Of a stretch of DNA of 64,000 nucleotides, positions 43,247 through 55,288 are shown piece after piece (position 1 is the stretch's first letter; each line of letters begins with the position of its first letter). Below the pieces are notes generated by a model, which worked only from the letters and a program-made list of their open reading frames with translations, did not search any database and had not been told where the DNA came from. The DNA is from Stenogyne calaminthoides (Eukaryota; Streptophyta; Magnoliopsida; Lamiales; Lamiaceae). The translations under genes were made by a program, and so were the position numbers. The stretch covers positions 17,701,853 to 17,765,852 of the forward strand of contig JBBCBC010000002.1 of assembly GCA_037126765.1 (NCBI GenBank). Direction: 5' to 3'.

Positions 43247-44688
43247 TGTTGGGGTTATACTAAAAAGTATGTTTTTTACTTTGTATAACCAAACTGAATT
43301 TCTTATTTATTTACTGAAATAAATTATTTATCACTGTTGCAATAAATATGAATGAATGTTATATATATTTATTGCAAACATGTTCGATAAGTAAGTGATT
43401 GATAAGATTTAATATGGAAAATCGCGTTCAAGTACGACTTGCTTGATTTGTCCCCTTGGTCGGCTCAGAATCTTTATCATACCAAATCTTGCAAGTGGAA
43501 ATTTATTTCCGGTATGGATAATAATGTTGAGCTGTCTTTACTCCAAGGACAAAGATATTAATTAATATAAACTCTGTTCAGTGGCTTAATTAATTAATGG
43601 ACTAAGATAATCTTAAACGCGGGAAATAGTGACCAGGAGCCATATTATTGTGAAGCCATAATGTGGGTTAAGATGGATAGTTCCATATTAATTTTATAGT
43701 GGAGTAAATTAATATTAATGGGCTTGAATAATATTTTGGCTAAATATTAAAGTTTCATAGCCCATTGAAGGTCCAATCTTAATTCTCCTAAAGGCCCCTC
43801 AAATAGCCCAAATAAAAGTCCAATTAATGAAAATGAGAAGAAAATATTTTACCTATTTTTCCATGATAATTTTCGAAAAATTGAGTAGGAGAGAGAAAAA
43901 GATTTTTTTTTTTATTTTCTTGGAAAGATCTTATGGAATAAGTATTCTTGAGGTACAAGTTTATCCCATAAATTCAAGAAAGGAAAAAGATCTTATTTTC
44001 TTCCTACTTGCCTGAAATTTTTGAAAATTAAGGAGCAATAGGGAGGAGAAGATTTTGTTGGGAGATATTTTGGGAAGTAGAATATATTGGATATATTCAA
44101 GATTGTTTCTTGGAGAAGAAGCAAAGAAATTTCCCAATGTCCCAATTGACCTAAATTCCCCCCCCCCCTTATTATAAATAGGAGATGAATTTTTCATCTC
44201 CAAGATAACACAGAAATTGATTTTTTCAGAAAAATATCAGCGTCGATAAAATATCAAATATTTTGAAACGTCGGCAGATTGTGTTTTCTCAAAAAACTTC
44301 AATTGTGAGTGTGCAATTCCATGTGTTGAAAAAATTAGAAATCCACAAAGGTGGTGAAAATATTTTTATTTTTTCCTTTAAATTAAAATCATTCGTTGAG
44401 AATTCTCCCATCGGATTACGTTCGTGGACGTGGGATATATTTGAGAAGGCACTTTGGGTTGATCCATCGTCTCAATGGTTGTCTCTACAAGAGGTATGTA
44501 GTCTCGTATCTCCTAGATTCCGCATGCTTAGGATTTACGTGGATTATGTGTACGCATGTTGTTTATTTGCTTATTAATTATTATGTTGAACTGATTTAGG
44601 ATTAATTCATGTTAGTAATTAATTAATTAATTTAAATATGTATTTAAATTCACCTCGAATAGATCCGGGCACCCCTAATTTCCCAACA
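43247..44688 (+). repeat. 3' LTR of G (1,442 bp)
   Basis: Matches the 5' LTR but lacks about 380 bp of U3 (junction near 43395, ...TAAGTAAGT then GATTGATAAG). TATAAATAG at 44173-44181. Confidence 0.9.
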
Positions 44689-44874
44689 CTTACTGATTGT
44701 AGCCTAATCCTCAGTATTTTCCCAACAATATCCCACTAATCTAATCATGTATGATCTGATCCTATCTTATTAGTTGAAGTTCCCACTTCAGCTGTTATCT
44801 GTTATCTGATCAGTATCCAGCTGATCTTATCTCATCAGTTGAGTTTACTATCTCAACTAATTTCCCTCTTTTGG
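44689..44874 (-). other. pol-ORF3 spacer of H (pol-proximal part)
   Basis: CTTAC duplication then CTGATCAG-rich non-coding DNA, continuous with 35426-36140 once G is removed. Confidence 0.6.
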
Positions 44875-46976
44875 TCAGTTTCTTAACCAACTGGTCTTAG
44901 AGACTAGTCCACCAAAGAATTCTGGTGCACTCTCTCCTAGGTCCAGAAGCCCTAACTCAACTGATAGTTCTCTGAATCTGACTTCAGCTAGTGGCTTGGT
45001 TAAGATATCAGCTCTTTGCTTATCAGTATGGATCTTTTCCATTCCGATATTCTTCTTTTCCACATGATCTCTGATGAAATGATGTCTGATGTCCACGTGC
45101 GTGCATCTTGTATATAGTACTGGGTTCTGTGTAATTGCAATAGCACTATTACTGTCACAGAATATAGGCACATTCGTAGCTACAATGTTATAATCCCTCA
45201 GTTGCTAACTAAGCCAGAGCAGTTGGGAGCAACAGCTTCCTGCGGCCATGTATTCTGCTTCAGTAGTATATGTGGCAACATATGTCTGTTTCTTTGAGAA
45301 CCAAGAGATCAGTTTGCTTCCTAAGAACTTACAGGTACCTGAGGTTGACTTTCTGTCTATATTCTGCAACCTCCATAATCAGAATCACAATACCCATGAA
45401 GCTCTAGATTATCATCTGATGGGTAAAATAAACCTAGGTTTACTGTCTCCTTCAGATACTTAAGAATTTGCTTAGCTGCTTCCAGGTGGGTTTGCATTGG
45501 GTTTGCCTGAAATCTAGCACATACACCTACTGTGAAGGTTATATCTGGTCTGCTAGCAGTCAGGTATAGTAATGATCCAATGAGAGCCCTATATTCTTTC
45601 TGTTTAGTTTTCTGACCGTTTTCATCTGGATCCATCTTAAAAGAAGTCATCATAGGAATTCTGCCAGTCTTGTAGTTTTGAATTCCAAACTTAGTCAGCA
45701 AGTTTCTTGTATACTTTGCCTGACATATGAAGATTTCTTCAGTTCCTTGTCTTACCTAACATTTCAAATTTCCCTTGCATCAGTTTGCTGAACTTTTCAC
45801 ATAAGTTCTTATTGGGAGATCTGTAAATGATATCGTCCACGTAGATTTGAACAATCAGAATATTGTCTCCGTCTTCAATTCTGAACAAGGTTCTGTCTAT
45901 AATACCCTTAGAGAACCCATTGTCTACCAAGAACTGAGATAGTGTATCATACCAAGCTCTACGAGCCTGTTTCAGGCCATAAAGATCTTTTCTTAAACGG
46001 TACACCTGGTTGCCTATTTCTAAGCCAGGAGATTGTTCGACATAAACTTCCTCCGCTAGTACCCCGTTTATGAATGCACTCTTTACATCCATCTGATACA
46101 CAGTAAACAGTCGAATGGCTTCCAGGCGGGCGACTGGTGCAAAGGTCTCATCATAATCAATCCCTTCTGATTGTGAATACCCTTTGCAACAAGTCTTGCC
46201 TTATTTCTGGTGATGACATTGTTCTCATCTCTCTTATTCTTGAAGACCCACTTAGTGTCAATCACATCTTGATGAGTTGGCCTATCCATAAGTTCCCAAA
46301 CCTGATTTCTTTCAAACTGCTCTAGCTCTTCTTGCATGGCTAGAATCCAGTTGGCATCTTGTACAGCTTCTTCTGGTGTGGTAGGTTCCTTCAAAGATAC
46401 ATAGCAACAATACATAGCACTTTCACCAACCTGATGTCAAGTTTGGGCTCGGGCATTAGGATTGTCGATTATCTGGTCAGTCGGATGGTTTTTCAATCAA
46501 GTCATGCTTTCCTAATTTATATCAGTTTGGATATTGTTATCCTTATCTGATATTGAGTCACTAGAGGTTGGGAGAGGTATATTAATAGGATCCACTTTGA
46601 AAGGACATGTCTCAGGTGATGTTGGAATCATCATAGGCTGAAGGAGAGGTATATTAATAGGATCCACTTGGCAAGGACATCCTTATCTTTACTGTCTCGG
46701 CTGTACCAGCTTCTTCATTGACAGTTGTACGTACCTTAGGGTCTGACTGACCTGGTGAATTGTCAAGATCAAAGTTAGGAACATACACTGTAACGTGATA
46801 TGATTCCTTTTCTTTGATGCTTAACTGATCCATTTTATGAGCAGCAGGTACATCTTGTTCTGGTACGGCTAGTTCTAAAGCAGATTTCTCTTGATCGGAT
46901 GTTGAATCATCAAAGACCGCAAGGTGTTTCTTCCACAACTAGAGTTCGCCGATTGAACACCCTGAAAGCCTTGCTG
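44875..46976 (-). pseudogene. pol: copia pol (integrase tail, RT, RNase H), element H
   Basis: On the minus strand from 46976: the last integrase codons (FRVFN-type), an acidic linker (46938-46654), then NWILAMQEELEQFERNQVWE (46415-46083), VYQMDVKSAFINGVLAEEVY and IYVDDIIYRSPN (46101-45739), the RT thumb (45701-45357, TASRPDITFTVGVCARFQAN), and RNase H ending IHTDKQRADILTKPLAEVRF (45171-44875). Frameshifts separate these blocks. The start is lost to the LTR array. Nearest relatives in the window are F and J. Replication enzymes of the element, inactive. Confidence 0.85.
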
Positions 46977-48557
46977 TGTTGGGATATTTGATTTTTGATG
47001 AATTATACCAAAACATTATTAACTTGTGTTATTTAAGCTAATCTACAGATAACAAGTTGAGGGGGAACGAGAGAACAAGTTAAGGGGGAACTCATGAAAT
47101 CAGACGAAGATGATCAAGATTAGAGGAGGCTACAGATGAGGCTGATCGAGATCAGATGAGTAGGATGAGTTCCGAGTTAACTGATGAGCTGAGCAAAATC
47201 AGAATAAGAAGAAAAGGTAAACCAGCAAATCAGAAGAAGAGAGTAAGCTGATCAGATGACCAGAACAGACAAGCTGATCAGATGACCAGAACAAACAAGC
47301 TGATCAGACGAAACTGACCCTAAGATCAGAAGAGAAGGTTGTTAATCAGAAGAGGAGCAGATGAGACTGATCTAGATCAGGCGTGATCGAGATCAGATGT
47401 ACTAACCTGATGTTACTGACATGAAGTGCTGACCTGATGCTGCTGACCTAATATGCTGACATGATGTTGTGATGATCTGATCAGACGAACTGATCAGATC
47501 AGGCGAGAAGAAATCAGAAAACTGGAATCAGAAATCAGAAGAATAGACCAAATCAGCAGACCTGATCAGATGACCAGAAGATCAGACAAGTAGATCAGAA
47601 GAGGAGGTTACTGATCAGAAGAGGTCCACTGAAGAAGTTTGCTGAGTCAAGAAAGCCTGAGTTCGAGAAAGCTGAGTATCAGATCACCTGAAGATTATAG
47701 CCGTTAGATTCAACTAACGTGGACCAATGAGAGGAAGACAACCAGCCTGACAAAGCTGCACAGATATCAAGATTAGTATGTATTTGAATGTGACTCCTCC
47801 AACGGTAACATTCAAATCCACACTAATTGTTGGTCCCGTGAAAAACCCATGAAATGCGTAAAACTCATGTAATGCATATAAATTCAAGTTATTCCTTCAT
47901 TATTCGGGGTGGAAAATGTGTGAAACATCCATCAAGCTAAAAGCCAAATCATCTAGCATTTCCACCATAGGATACTGAACAAGAAATACACGCATATATT
48001 CAAGAGTGTTCTATCCTAGATCTAAGTACAAATGTAATATCCTAAGCTTAGAGAGATTTTCCCAACCTTAGCATTGAGGCTAAACAAATGTAAGGGAAAA
48101 TCTCAACCTAGTTGGACAACTAACAAACTTACCCCATACCGAGTGATAGGTTAAGTTTTGTTAAGCAAGGATTGTAAGTTAGTTGGACTAACTTACTTTC
48201 TGGGTTGGAGTGAGAACTCGTTAAACATCTATAGGCAATCCCGTGAGGGAGATAAGTCCCGAGAGAGTGAGAACTCATTAAACATCTGTATGGTGGTGTG
48301 CCTAACACCTTAAACTAAGGTGGTTTGTTAAGTAAGTGTCCCTGCTGATAAGGAAGAGTGGATGTAGGAGTTGGACTCCAAACCACTATAAAATCATGTG
48401 TTCTGTACTGCTTTATGTTCTTACTTGTCATATGCATTTGGTTATAAGCAAAACACATCAGTTAAAAGAAAAATTTTGGAATCACTCTTCCCTCACCCCT
48501 GTTTTATATGCATTACATGAGTTTTACGCATTTCATGGGTTTTTCACGGGACCAACA
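46977..48557 (+). repeat. array LTR 1 (1,581 bp)
   Basis: TGTTGGGATATTTG...CACGGGACCAACA. U3 is packed with GATCAG (about 14 copies). At 47825-47882 lies a 58-bp perfect inverted copy of the LTR end (48503-48560), replacing the first bases of the TATAAATA found in E and S. Hairpin TCCC-GTGA-GGGA at 48239-48250. The same features recur in LTRs 2 and 3. Confidence 0.9.
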
Positions 48558-48692
48558 ATTGGTATCAAAGCGGGAGTTCAAAAGTTCACTGTTTTCAATG
48601 TGACCATCTGAACTGATCATTTTGGAAAACCCATTTTCTGTAAAAGTGCATATATTTTAATGTTTTGCCGTCATTATCAAAAAGGGGAAAAT
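48558..48692 (+). other. array spacer 1 (PBS to PPT, 135 bp)
   Basis: TGGTATCAAAGC differs by one base from the usual tRNA-Met PBS. Then about 100 bp without an ORF, then CAAAAAGGGGAAAAT. Spacers 2 (50274-50408) and 3 (51989-52123) are practically identical. Confidence 0.9.
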
Positions 48693-50273
48693 TGTTGGGA
48701 TATTTGAGTTTTGATTAATTATGCCAAAACATTATCAACTTGTGTTATTTAAGTAAATCTACAGATAACAAGTTGAGGGGGAACGAGAGAACAAGTTAAG
48801 GGGGAACTCATGAAATCAGACGAAGATGATCAAGATTAGAGGAGGCTACAGATGAGGCTGATCGAGATCAGATGAGTAGGATGAGTTTCGAGTTAACTGA
48901 TGAGCTGAGCAAAATCAGAATAAGAAGAAAAGGTAAACCAGCAAATCAGAAGAAGAGAGTAAGCTGATCAGATGACCAGAACAGACAAGCTGATCAGATG
49001 ACCAGAACAAACAAGCTGATCAGACGAAACTGACCCTAAGATCAGAAGAGAAGGTTGTTAATCAGAAGAGGAGCAGATGAGACTGATCTAGATCAGGCGT
49101 GATCGAGATCAGATGTACTAACCTGATGTTACTGACATGAAGTGCTGACCTGATGCTGCTGACCTAATATGCTGACATGATGTTGTGATGATCTGATCAG
49201 ACGAACTGATCAGATCAGGCGAGAAGAAATCAGAAAACTGGAATCAGAAATCAGAAGAATAGACCAAATCATCAGACCTGATCAGATGACCAGAAGATCA
49301 GACAAGTAGATCAGAAGAGGAGGTTACTGATCAGAAGAGGTCCACTGAAGAAGTTTGCTGAGTCAAGAAAGCCTGAGTTCGAGAAAGCTGAGTATCAGAT
49401 CACCTGAAGATTATAGCCGTTAGATTCAACTAACGTGGACCAATGAGAGGAAGACAACCAGCCTGACAAAGCTGCACAGATATCAAGATTAGTATGTATT
49501 TGAATGTGACTCCTCCAACGGTAACATTCAAATCCACACTAATTGTTGGTCCCGTGAAAAACCCATGAAATGCGTAAAACTCATGTAATGCATATAAATA
49601 CAAGTTATTCCTTCATTATTCGGGGTGGAAAATGTGTGAAACATCCATCAAGCTAAAAGCCAAATCATCTAGCATTTCCACCATAGGATACTGAACAAGA
49701 AATACACGCATATATTCAAGAGTGTTCTATCCTAGATCTAAGTACAAATGTAATATCCTAAGCTTAGAGAGATTTTCCCAACCTTAGCATTGAGGCTAAA
49801 CAAATGTAAGGGAAAATCTCAACCTAGTTGGACAACTAACAAACTTACCCCATACCGAGTGATAGGTTAAGTTTTGTTAAGCAAGGATTGTAAGTTAGTT
49901 GGACTAACTTACTTTCTGGGTTGGAGTGAGAACTCGTTAAACATCTATAGGCAATCCCGTGAGGGAGATAAGTCCCGAGAGAGTGAGAACTCATTAAACA
50001 TCTGTATGGTGGTGTGCCTAACACCTTAAACTAAGGTGGTTTGTTAAGTAAGTGTCCCTGCTGATAAGGAAGAGTGGATGTAGGAGTTGGACTCCAAACC
50101 ACTATAAAATCATGTGTTCTGTACTGCTTTATGTTCTTACTTGTCATATGCATTTGGTTATAAGCAAAACACATCAGTTAAAAGAAAAATTTTGGAATCA
50201 CTCTTCCCTCACCCCTGTTTTATATGCATTACATGAGTTTTACGCATTTCATGGGTTTTTCACGGGACCAACA
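48693..50273 (+). repeat. array LTR 2 (1,581 bp)
   Basis: Same length and ends as LTR 1. In the first 60 bp it follows LTRs 3 and 4, and for most of the rest LTR 1. Inverted 58-bp segment at about 49541-49598. Confidence 0.9.
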
Positions 50274-50408
50274 ATTGGTATCAAAGCGGGAGTTCAAAAG
50301 TTCACTGTTTTCAATGTGACCATCTGAACTGATCATTTTGGAAAATCCATTTTCTGTAAAAGTGCATATATTTTAATGTTTTGCCGTCATTATCAAAAAG
50401 GGGAAAAT

Positions 50409-51988
50409 TGTTGGGATATTTGAGTTTTGATTAATTATGCCAAAACATTATCAACTTGTGTTATTTAAGTAAATCTACAGATAACAAGTTGAGGGGGAAC
50501 GAGAGAACAAGTTAAGGGGGAACTCATGAAATCAGACAAAGATGATCAAGATTAGAGGACGCTGCAGACGAGGCTGATCGAGATCAGATGAGTAGGATGA
50601 GTTCCGAGTTAACTGATGAGCTGAGCCAAATCAGAATAAGAAGAAAAGTTAAACCAATAAATCAGAAGAAGAGAGTAAGCTGATCAGATGACCAGAACAG
50701 ACAAGCTGATCAGATGACCAGAACAAACAAGCTGATCAGACGAAACTGACCCTAAGATCAGAAGAGAAGGTTGTTAATCAGAAGAGGAGCAGATGAGACT
50801 GATCTAGATCAGGCGTGATCGAGATCAGATGTACTAACCTGATGTTACTGACATGAAGTGCTGACCTGATGCTGCTGACCTAATATGCTGACATGATGTT
50901 GTGATGATCTGATCAGACGAACTGATCAGATCAGGCGAGAAGAAATCAGAAAACTGGAATCAGAAATCAGAAGAATAGACCAAATCAGCAGACCTGATCA
51001 GATGACCAGAAGATCAGACAAGTAGATCAGAAGAGGAGGTTACTGATCAGAAGAGGTCCACTGAAGAAGTTTGCTGAGTCAAGAAAGCCTGAGTTCGAGA
51101 AAGCTGAGTATCAGATCACCTGAAGATTATAGCCGTTAGATTCAACTAACGTGGACCAATGAGAGGAAGACAACCAGCCTGACAAAGCTGCACAGATATC
51201 AAGATTAGTATGTATTTGAATGTGACTCCTCCAACGGTAACATTCAAATCCACACTAATTGTTGGTCCCGTGAAAAACCCATGAAATGCGTAAAACTCAT
51301 GTAATGCATATAAATACAAGTTATTCCTTCATTATTCGGGGTGGAAAATGTGTGAAACATCCATCAAGCTAAAAGCCAAATCATCTAGCATTTCCACCAT
51401 AGGATACTGAACAAGAAATACACGCATATATTCAAGAGTGTTCTATCCTAGATCTAAGTACAAATGTAATATCCTAAGCTTAGAGAGATTTTCCCAACCT
51501 TAGCATTGAGGCTAAACAAATGTAAGGGAAAATCTCAACCTAGTTGGACAACTAACAAACTTACCCCATACCGAGTGATAGGTTAAGTTTTGTTAAGCAA
51601 GGATTGTAAGTTAGTTGGACTAACTTACTTTCTGGGTTGGAGTGAGAACTCGTTAAACATCTATAGGCAATCCCGTGAGGGAGATAAGTCCCGAGAGAGT
51701 GAGAACTCATTAAACATCTGTATGGTGGTGTGCCTAACACCTTAAACTAAGGTGGTTTGTTAAGTAAGTGTCCCTGCTGATAAGGAAGAGTGGATGTAGG
51801 AGTTGGACTCCAAACCACTATAAATCATGTGTTCTGTACTGCTTTATGTTCTTACTTGTCATATGCATTTGGTTATAAGCAAAACACATCAGTTAAAAGA
51901 AAAATTTTGGAATCACTCTTCCCTCACCCCTGTTTTATATGCATTACATGAGTTTTACGCATTTCATGGGTTTTTCACGGGACCAACA
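50409..51988 (+). repeat. array LTR 3 (1,580 bp)
   Basis: Its 5' 250 bp shares private variants with LTR 4 (CAGACAAAGATG, GAGGACGCTGCAGACG). The remainder follows LTRs 1 and 2. One-base deletion in the CTATAAATCATG stretch near the end. Confidence 0.9.
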
Positions 51989-52123
51989 ATTGGTATCAAA
52001 GCGGGAGTTCAAAAGTTCACTGTTTTCAATGTGACCATCTGAACTGATCATTTTGGAAAATCCATTTTCTGTAAAAGTGCATATATTTTAATGTTTTGCC
52101 GTCATTATCAAAAAGGGGAAAAT

Positions 52124-52468
52124 TGTTGGGATATTTGAGTTTTGATTAATTATGCCAAAACATTATCAACTTGTGTTATTTAAGTAAATCTACAGATAAC
52201 AAGTTGAGGGGGAACGAGAGAACAAGTTAAGGGGGAACTCATGAAATCAGACAAAGATGATCAAGATTAGAGGACGCTGCAGACGAGGCTGATCGAGATC
52301 AGATGAGTAGGATGAGTTCCGAGTTAACTGATGAGCTGAGCCAAATCAGAATAAGAAGAAAAGTTAAACCAATAAATCAGAAGAAGAGAGTAAGCTGATC
52401 AGATGACCAGAACAGACAAGCTGATCAGACGAAACTGACCAGAAGATCAGAAGAGGAGGTTGTTAATC
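52124..52468 (+). repeat. array LTR 4, truncated (345 bp)
   Basis: Follows LTR 3 until GGTTGTTAATC at about 52468, then gives way to unrelated sequence. No TSD can be recovered at this side. Confidence 0.85.
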
Positions 52469-53896
52469 CTAGAGACAATCTATTGAAACTACATTATACT
52501 CGATGATATTCAGTTTGATTTAATATTACAGTTCTTTTAATATTAATGTATGGCGATACACTTGTTTGAATATTATGTTTGATTTTTTTCATTTATACAT
52601 GCAAGTGTTCCCATGAGTCATTGTTGTCATTGAGGTTGTGAGAACTCAGATGATTTAAGCATGATTCTCAAATGGCCCCGATCAAGGTCATCAAAAATGG
52701 GATATTGATGATGCAATTGAGATTTGTGTGCGATCTGCATCATACTATTAGAGAGTGTAGTAAGATCTCACTTACTACGAGATACTAGGTATCTCATGAT
52801 GGATGCACAAATACCTTAGAGGGTATTGTTATACCCATCCGAGAAACCGTTTAATGTAATTTCACAATATGTTTCTACGGGTGTCTCGGTTACTGGGAGC
52901 GATGCGATACTCCTTTGACTTGAGGTCAATACACACGACATGTGTAGAGTGATGAACTTTGATCATGATCGACATTTACACCCTTCCATGGGTAGATATG
53001 GCTTGGATTCGGTTCATCACAAAGTGCATGTGCGTAGGATTCATTCCTCAATGTGGATTTAGAGAGAATACTCATCTTCTCATCATAATTGGATCTAAGT
53101 CATCGGCCGATGCATGTCAACTTAGATTTTGTGGCTAAGTGTGACATACATGATCAATTAGCGATTAGAGATAATATGATTAAGTTATTTGAATAGACAC
53201 TTCATCATGTTCAAGACTTAATCGAGTATTCGCGAATGAAAGGAGGAAATCGTAACAGCCTATGTTTTAGTTACAGGTAGTTGCACATTTCTCGCAACGT
53301 ACCTCATATATTGAGAATGCCTGATATATTGTCTAGGGTTCAATTAAGACTGTTAGTTTGACTAATCGCTCGATATATGAGAGTCTATGGGTCACACAAA
53401 AAGTAGTTCCCTTTTACGGATTATAGTTGGTTGATTAAATGTTAAATTGGATTTAATATTTAATTTATGGAGAATCAATTAATAATAGATTAATTTGGAT
53501 TTAATTATTATTAATGTTTAATTAAATTGGATTTAATTAAATAGGATTCCTATTAATAATATATGGAATATTATTATAGGATTTAATATATATGGAATCA
53601 AATCCATAGAGATTTGATATACATGTGAATTAAATCCGTAGAAATTTTATATTTGGGAAATAAATCTGAGATATTTATTTTATAAGATTAGATTTTTTAT
53701 TTCCTAATCAGGTTAGCTTAAGATTTAAGTTGCACCTCCCCTATATATATGAGCTCTTGGGAATTCCTAACACAAGGATTCATATTTTTTCCATAAAATC
53801 TAGAATAGGAATTTTCCTAGCAAATTCCGTCTCAGATTCAATGCTAGCAAATCTGTGCAAGTCAGTGAACGGGGATTACGTGGATACCATAGTAGA
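52469..53896 (+). repeat. fragment of an unassigned LTR (U3-R-like)
   Basis: Non-coding 1.4 kb ending with a TATA-like CTATATATATGAG (53741-53753), then about 150 bp of probable transcript start before J inserts at 53897. The style (long U3 with ATTTAAT runs, TATA near the end) suggests a copia LTR of another family. Neither end is preserved. Confidence 0.35.
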
Positions 53897-55288
53897 TGTT
53901 TTGGAGATGAATTTAATAAATATTTTGATTAGATCCCAAAACCCTAAGTATGACATGTATCAGAACAAACTTGATAGATAAGGATCAGGTTTTCTATAGG
54001 TATTAGGATCAGGACTATCTGCACCATGTATAGTTAGCAGATATAGATCAGGATAGTTAGAATTACTTTATTTCTCCTGAAGAAATCAGAAGATCCTGAA
54101 GACATAGGAGGTCTAGAAATCTCATAAAATACTGAAAGACCTAAAAGTCCTGAAGAAAGAAGATCCTGAAGACCGAAGAATATGAAGATTATTTTGTACT
54201 GACGCCTAAAGACCCTGAACGGCTATTTCAGAGTAAATAGTGTCTTGTTCACTTTTAGTACAAACAAAGAGAATATTATTCATTCGTGTACATTAAGGAA
54301 CATATCAGATCAGTATAGTTGACCTACAAAGAGCCGTTTTGTTGGTCTCTGTTAAAAGGAAGACTTCAACCAATGAGGAGGCAACAACAACGTACTTTAC
54401 TGACACTGAAAGCGACATCTCACTGAGAAATGTCAGGACTGATATCTTCCAGTTCACAGAAAGTGGTGATTGGCTGTTTGGCTATATATTACCCAAACCG
54501 TGCAAGGGCACGTTCAAATCCTAATTGTAGCCATTTACATCTAACCAAGAGAGGAAACCCTTGATGTTATCTCTTCCAACGGATAGTTTTTCAAGAGTGG
54601 CATTGGAGAGTTGCCTATAAATACCAGTGACCTTCACCATTGCAAGGTTACGGGAAATCAAGCAACTCCAGAGCTCATTCGTATTCTTGCATTTGAAGCA
54701 CTCAAAAAACCCAAGATTTCCCAAGTGTTTCACCTTGAAGAGAGCTCATTTACTAAGCCTAGAATCTGTTATAATATCCAAAGCTTAGTAAGAGATATCC
54801 TAGCCTTTGAATTTGTTCTTACTGTAAAAGGATATCTCACCATAAGTTGGAAACCAACCAAACCCAAACCCTATTGTTAGGTAGTTTGAGTGTGTGATTG
54901 TTGGAGAGTGAGAGTTGTAAAGAATTAGTAAGATGCAGTGTAGTTCAGCCTGAAAACTCTAGAGAAGAAGTTAGTAAGCTGATTGTGACAGCCTGAAAGC
55001 TTGTGTGTGTTTGAGTTAGTAAGTTGCAGTAGTTCAGCCTGAAAACTCATAGTGGAAAGTTAGTAAGCTGCTGAGTTCAGTCTGAAAGCTTAAGGTAGTA
55101 GTAGTAGTGAGTTAAGGAATTTCTCAGAGGGTCAGAGAGAGTGGACGTAGGAGCTTTGTCTCTGAACCGCTATAATTTGCTGTGTTATTTGCTTTCTGCA
55201 TTGCATTATATTTGTTGCATATTTTCACTGAGAGCACTGAGTTTTCTGATATTCATTTGGAATCAATCCACTAAGCTTGCATTGAACT
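53897..55288 (+). repeat. 5' LTR of J, 3' end deleted
   Basis: TGTTTTGGAGATGAATTTAAT matches LTR B from its start. TATAAATA at 54616-54623. Three GTAAGCTG...GCCTGAAAGCTT modules (about 54925-55100). Homology to B ends at CTTGCATT (about 55285), some 400 bp short of the LTR end, and gag follows at once. Confidence 0.8.

Larger units (their letters stand above)
36146..44688 (+). mobile_element. complete but decayed Ty1/copia element G
   Basis: TSD CTTAC at 36141-36145 and 44689-44693. LTRs 36146-37967 and 43247-44688, both starting TGTTGGGGTTATACT and ending TTTCCCAACA. PBS and PPT present. Gag, protease, integrase, RT and RNase H are in copia order but with stops and shifts. Different copia lineage from A/B/F/H/J: other LTR, no third ORF, integrase linker short. 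I do not assign the lineage. Confidence 0.9.
27904..46976 (-). mobile_element. copia H (SIRE/Maximus-like), split by I and G, cut by the LTR array
   Basis: Minus-strand order: integrase end, RT and RNase H (46976-44875), spacer, [G], spacer, ORF3 (35425-32032), [I], PPT (28024-28010), and the first 106 bp of the 3' LTR (28009-27904). The integrase sequence stops at 46976, where the array LTR begins. Gag and the 5' LTR are absent. LTR subfamily as in element A. Confidence 0.8.
46977..52468 (+). repeat. tandem array: four LTRs separated by 135-bp PBS/PPT spacers
   Basis: LTRs at 46977-48557, 48693-50273, 50409-51988 and 52124-52468 (truncated). Spacers at 48558-48692, 50274-50408 and 51989-52123. 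Period 1,716 bp (1,715 for the third unit, with one A lost). Units are nearly identical. The spacer begins ATTGGTATCAAAGCGGGAG (a PBS-like site) and ends AAAAAGGGGAAAAT (PPT). There is no room for genes. Unit 4 has one copy of a 26-bp GCTGATCAGATGACCAGAAC repeat where the others have two. The array interrupts H at its integrase region. Confidence 0.9.

Noticed and set aside
48336..52042. Repeated 91-residue (and 71-residue) ORFs as a conserved gene family
   Set aside because: They are the same stretch of LTR end and PBS in each array unit, with no codon-level evidence; identity reflects recent duplication of DNA.
46977..52468. CRISPR or satellite array
   Set aside because: The repeat unit is a full LTR plus a PBS/PPT spacer, 1.7 kb long. 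There are no short regular repeats with variable spacers.
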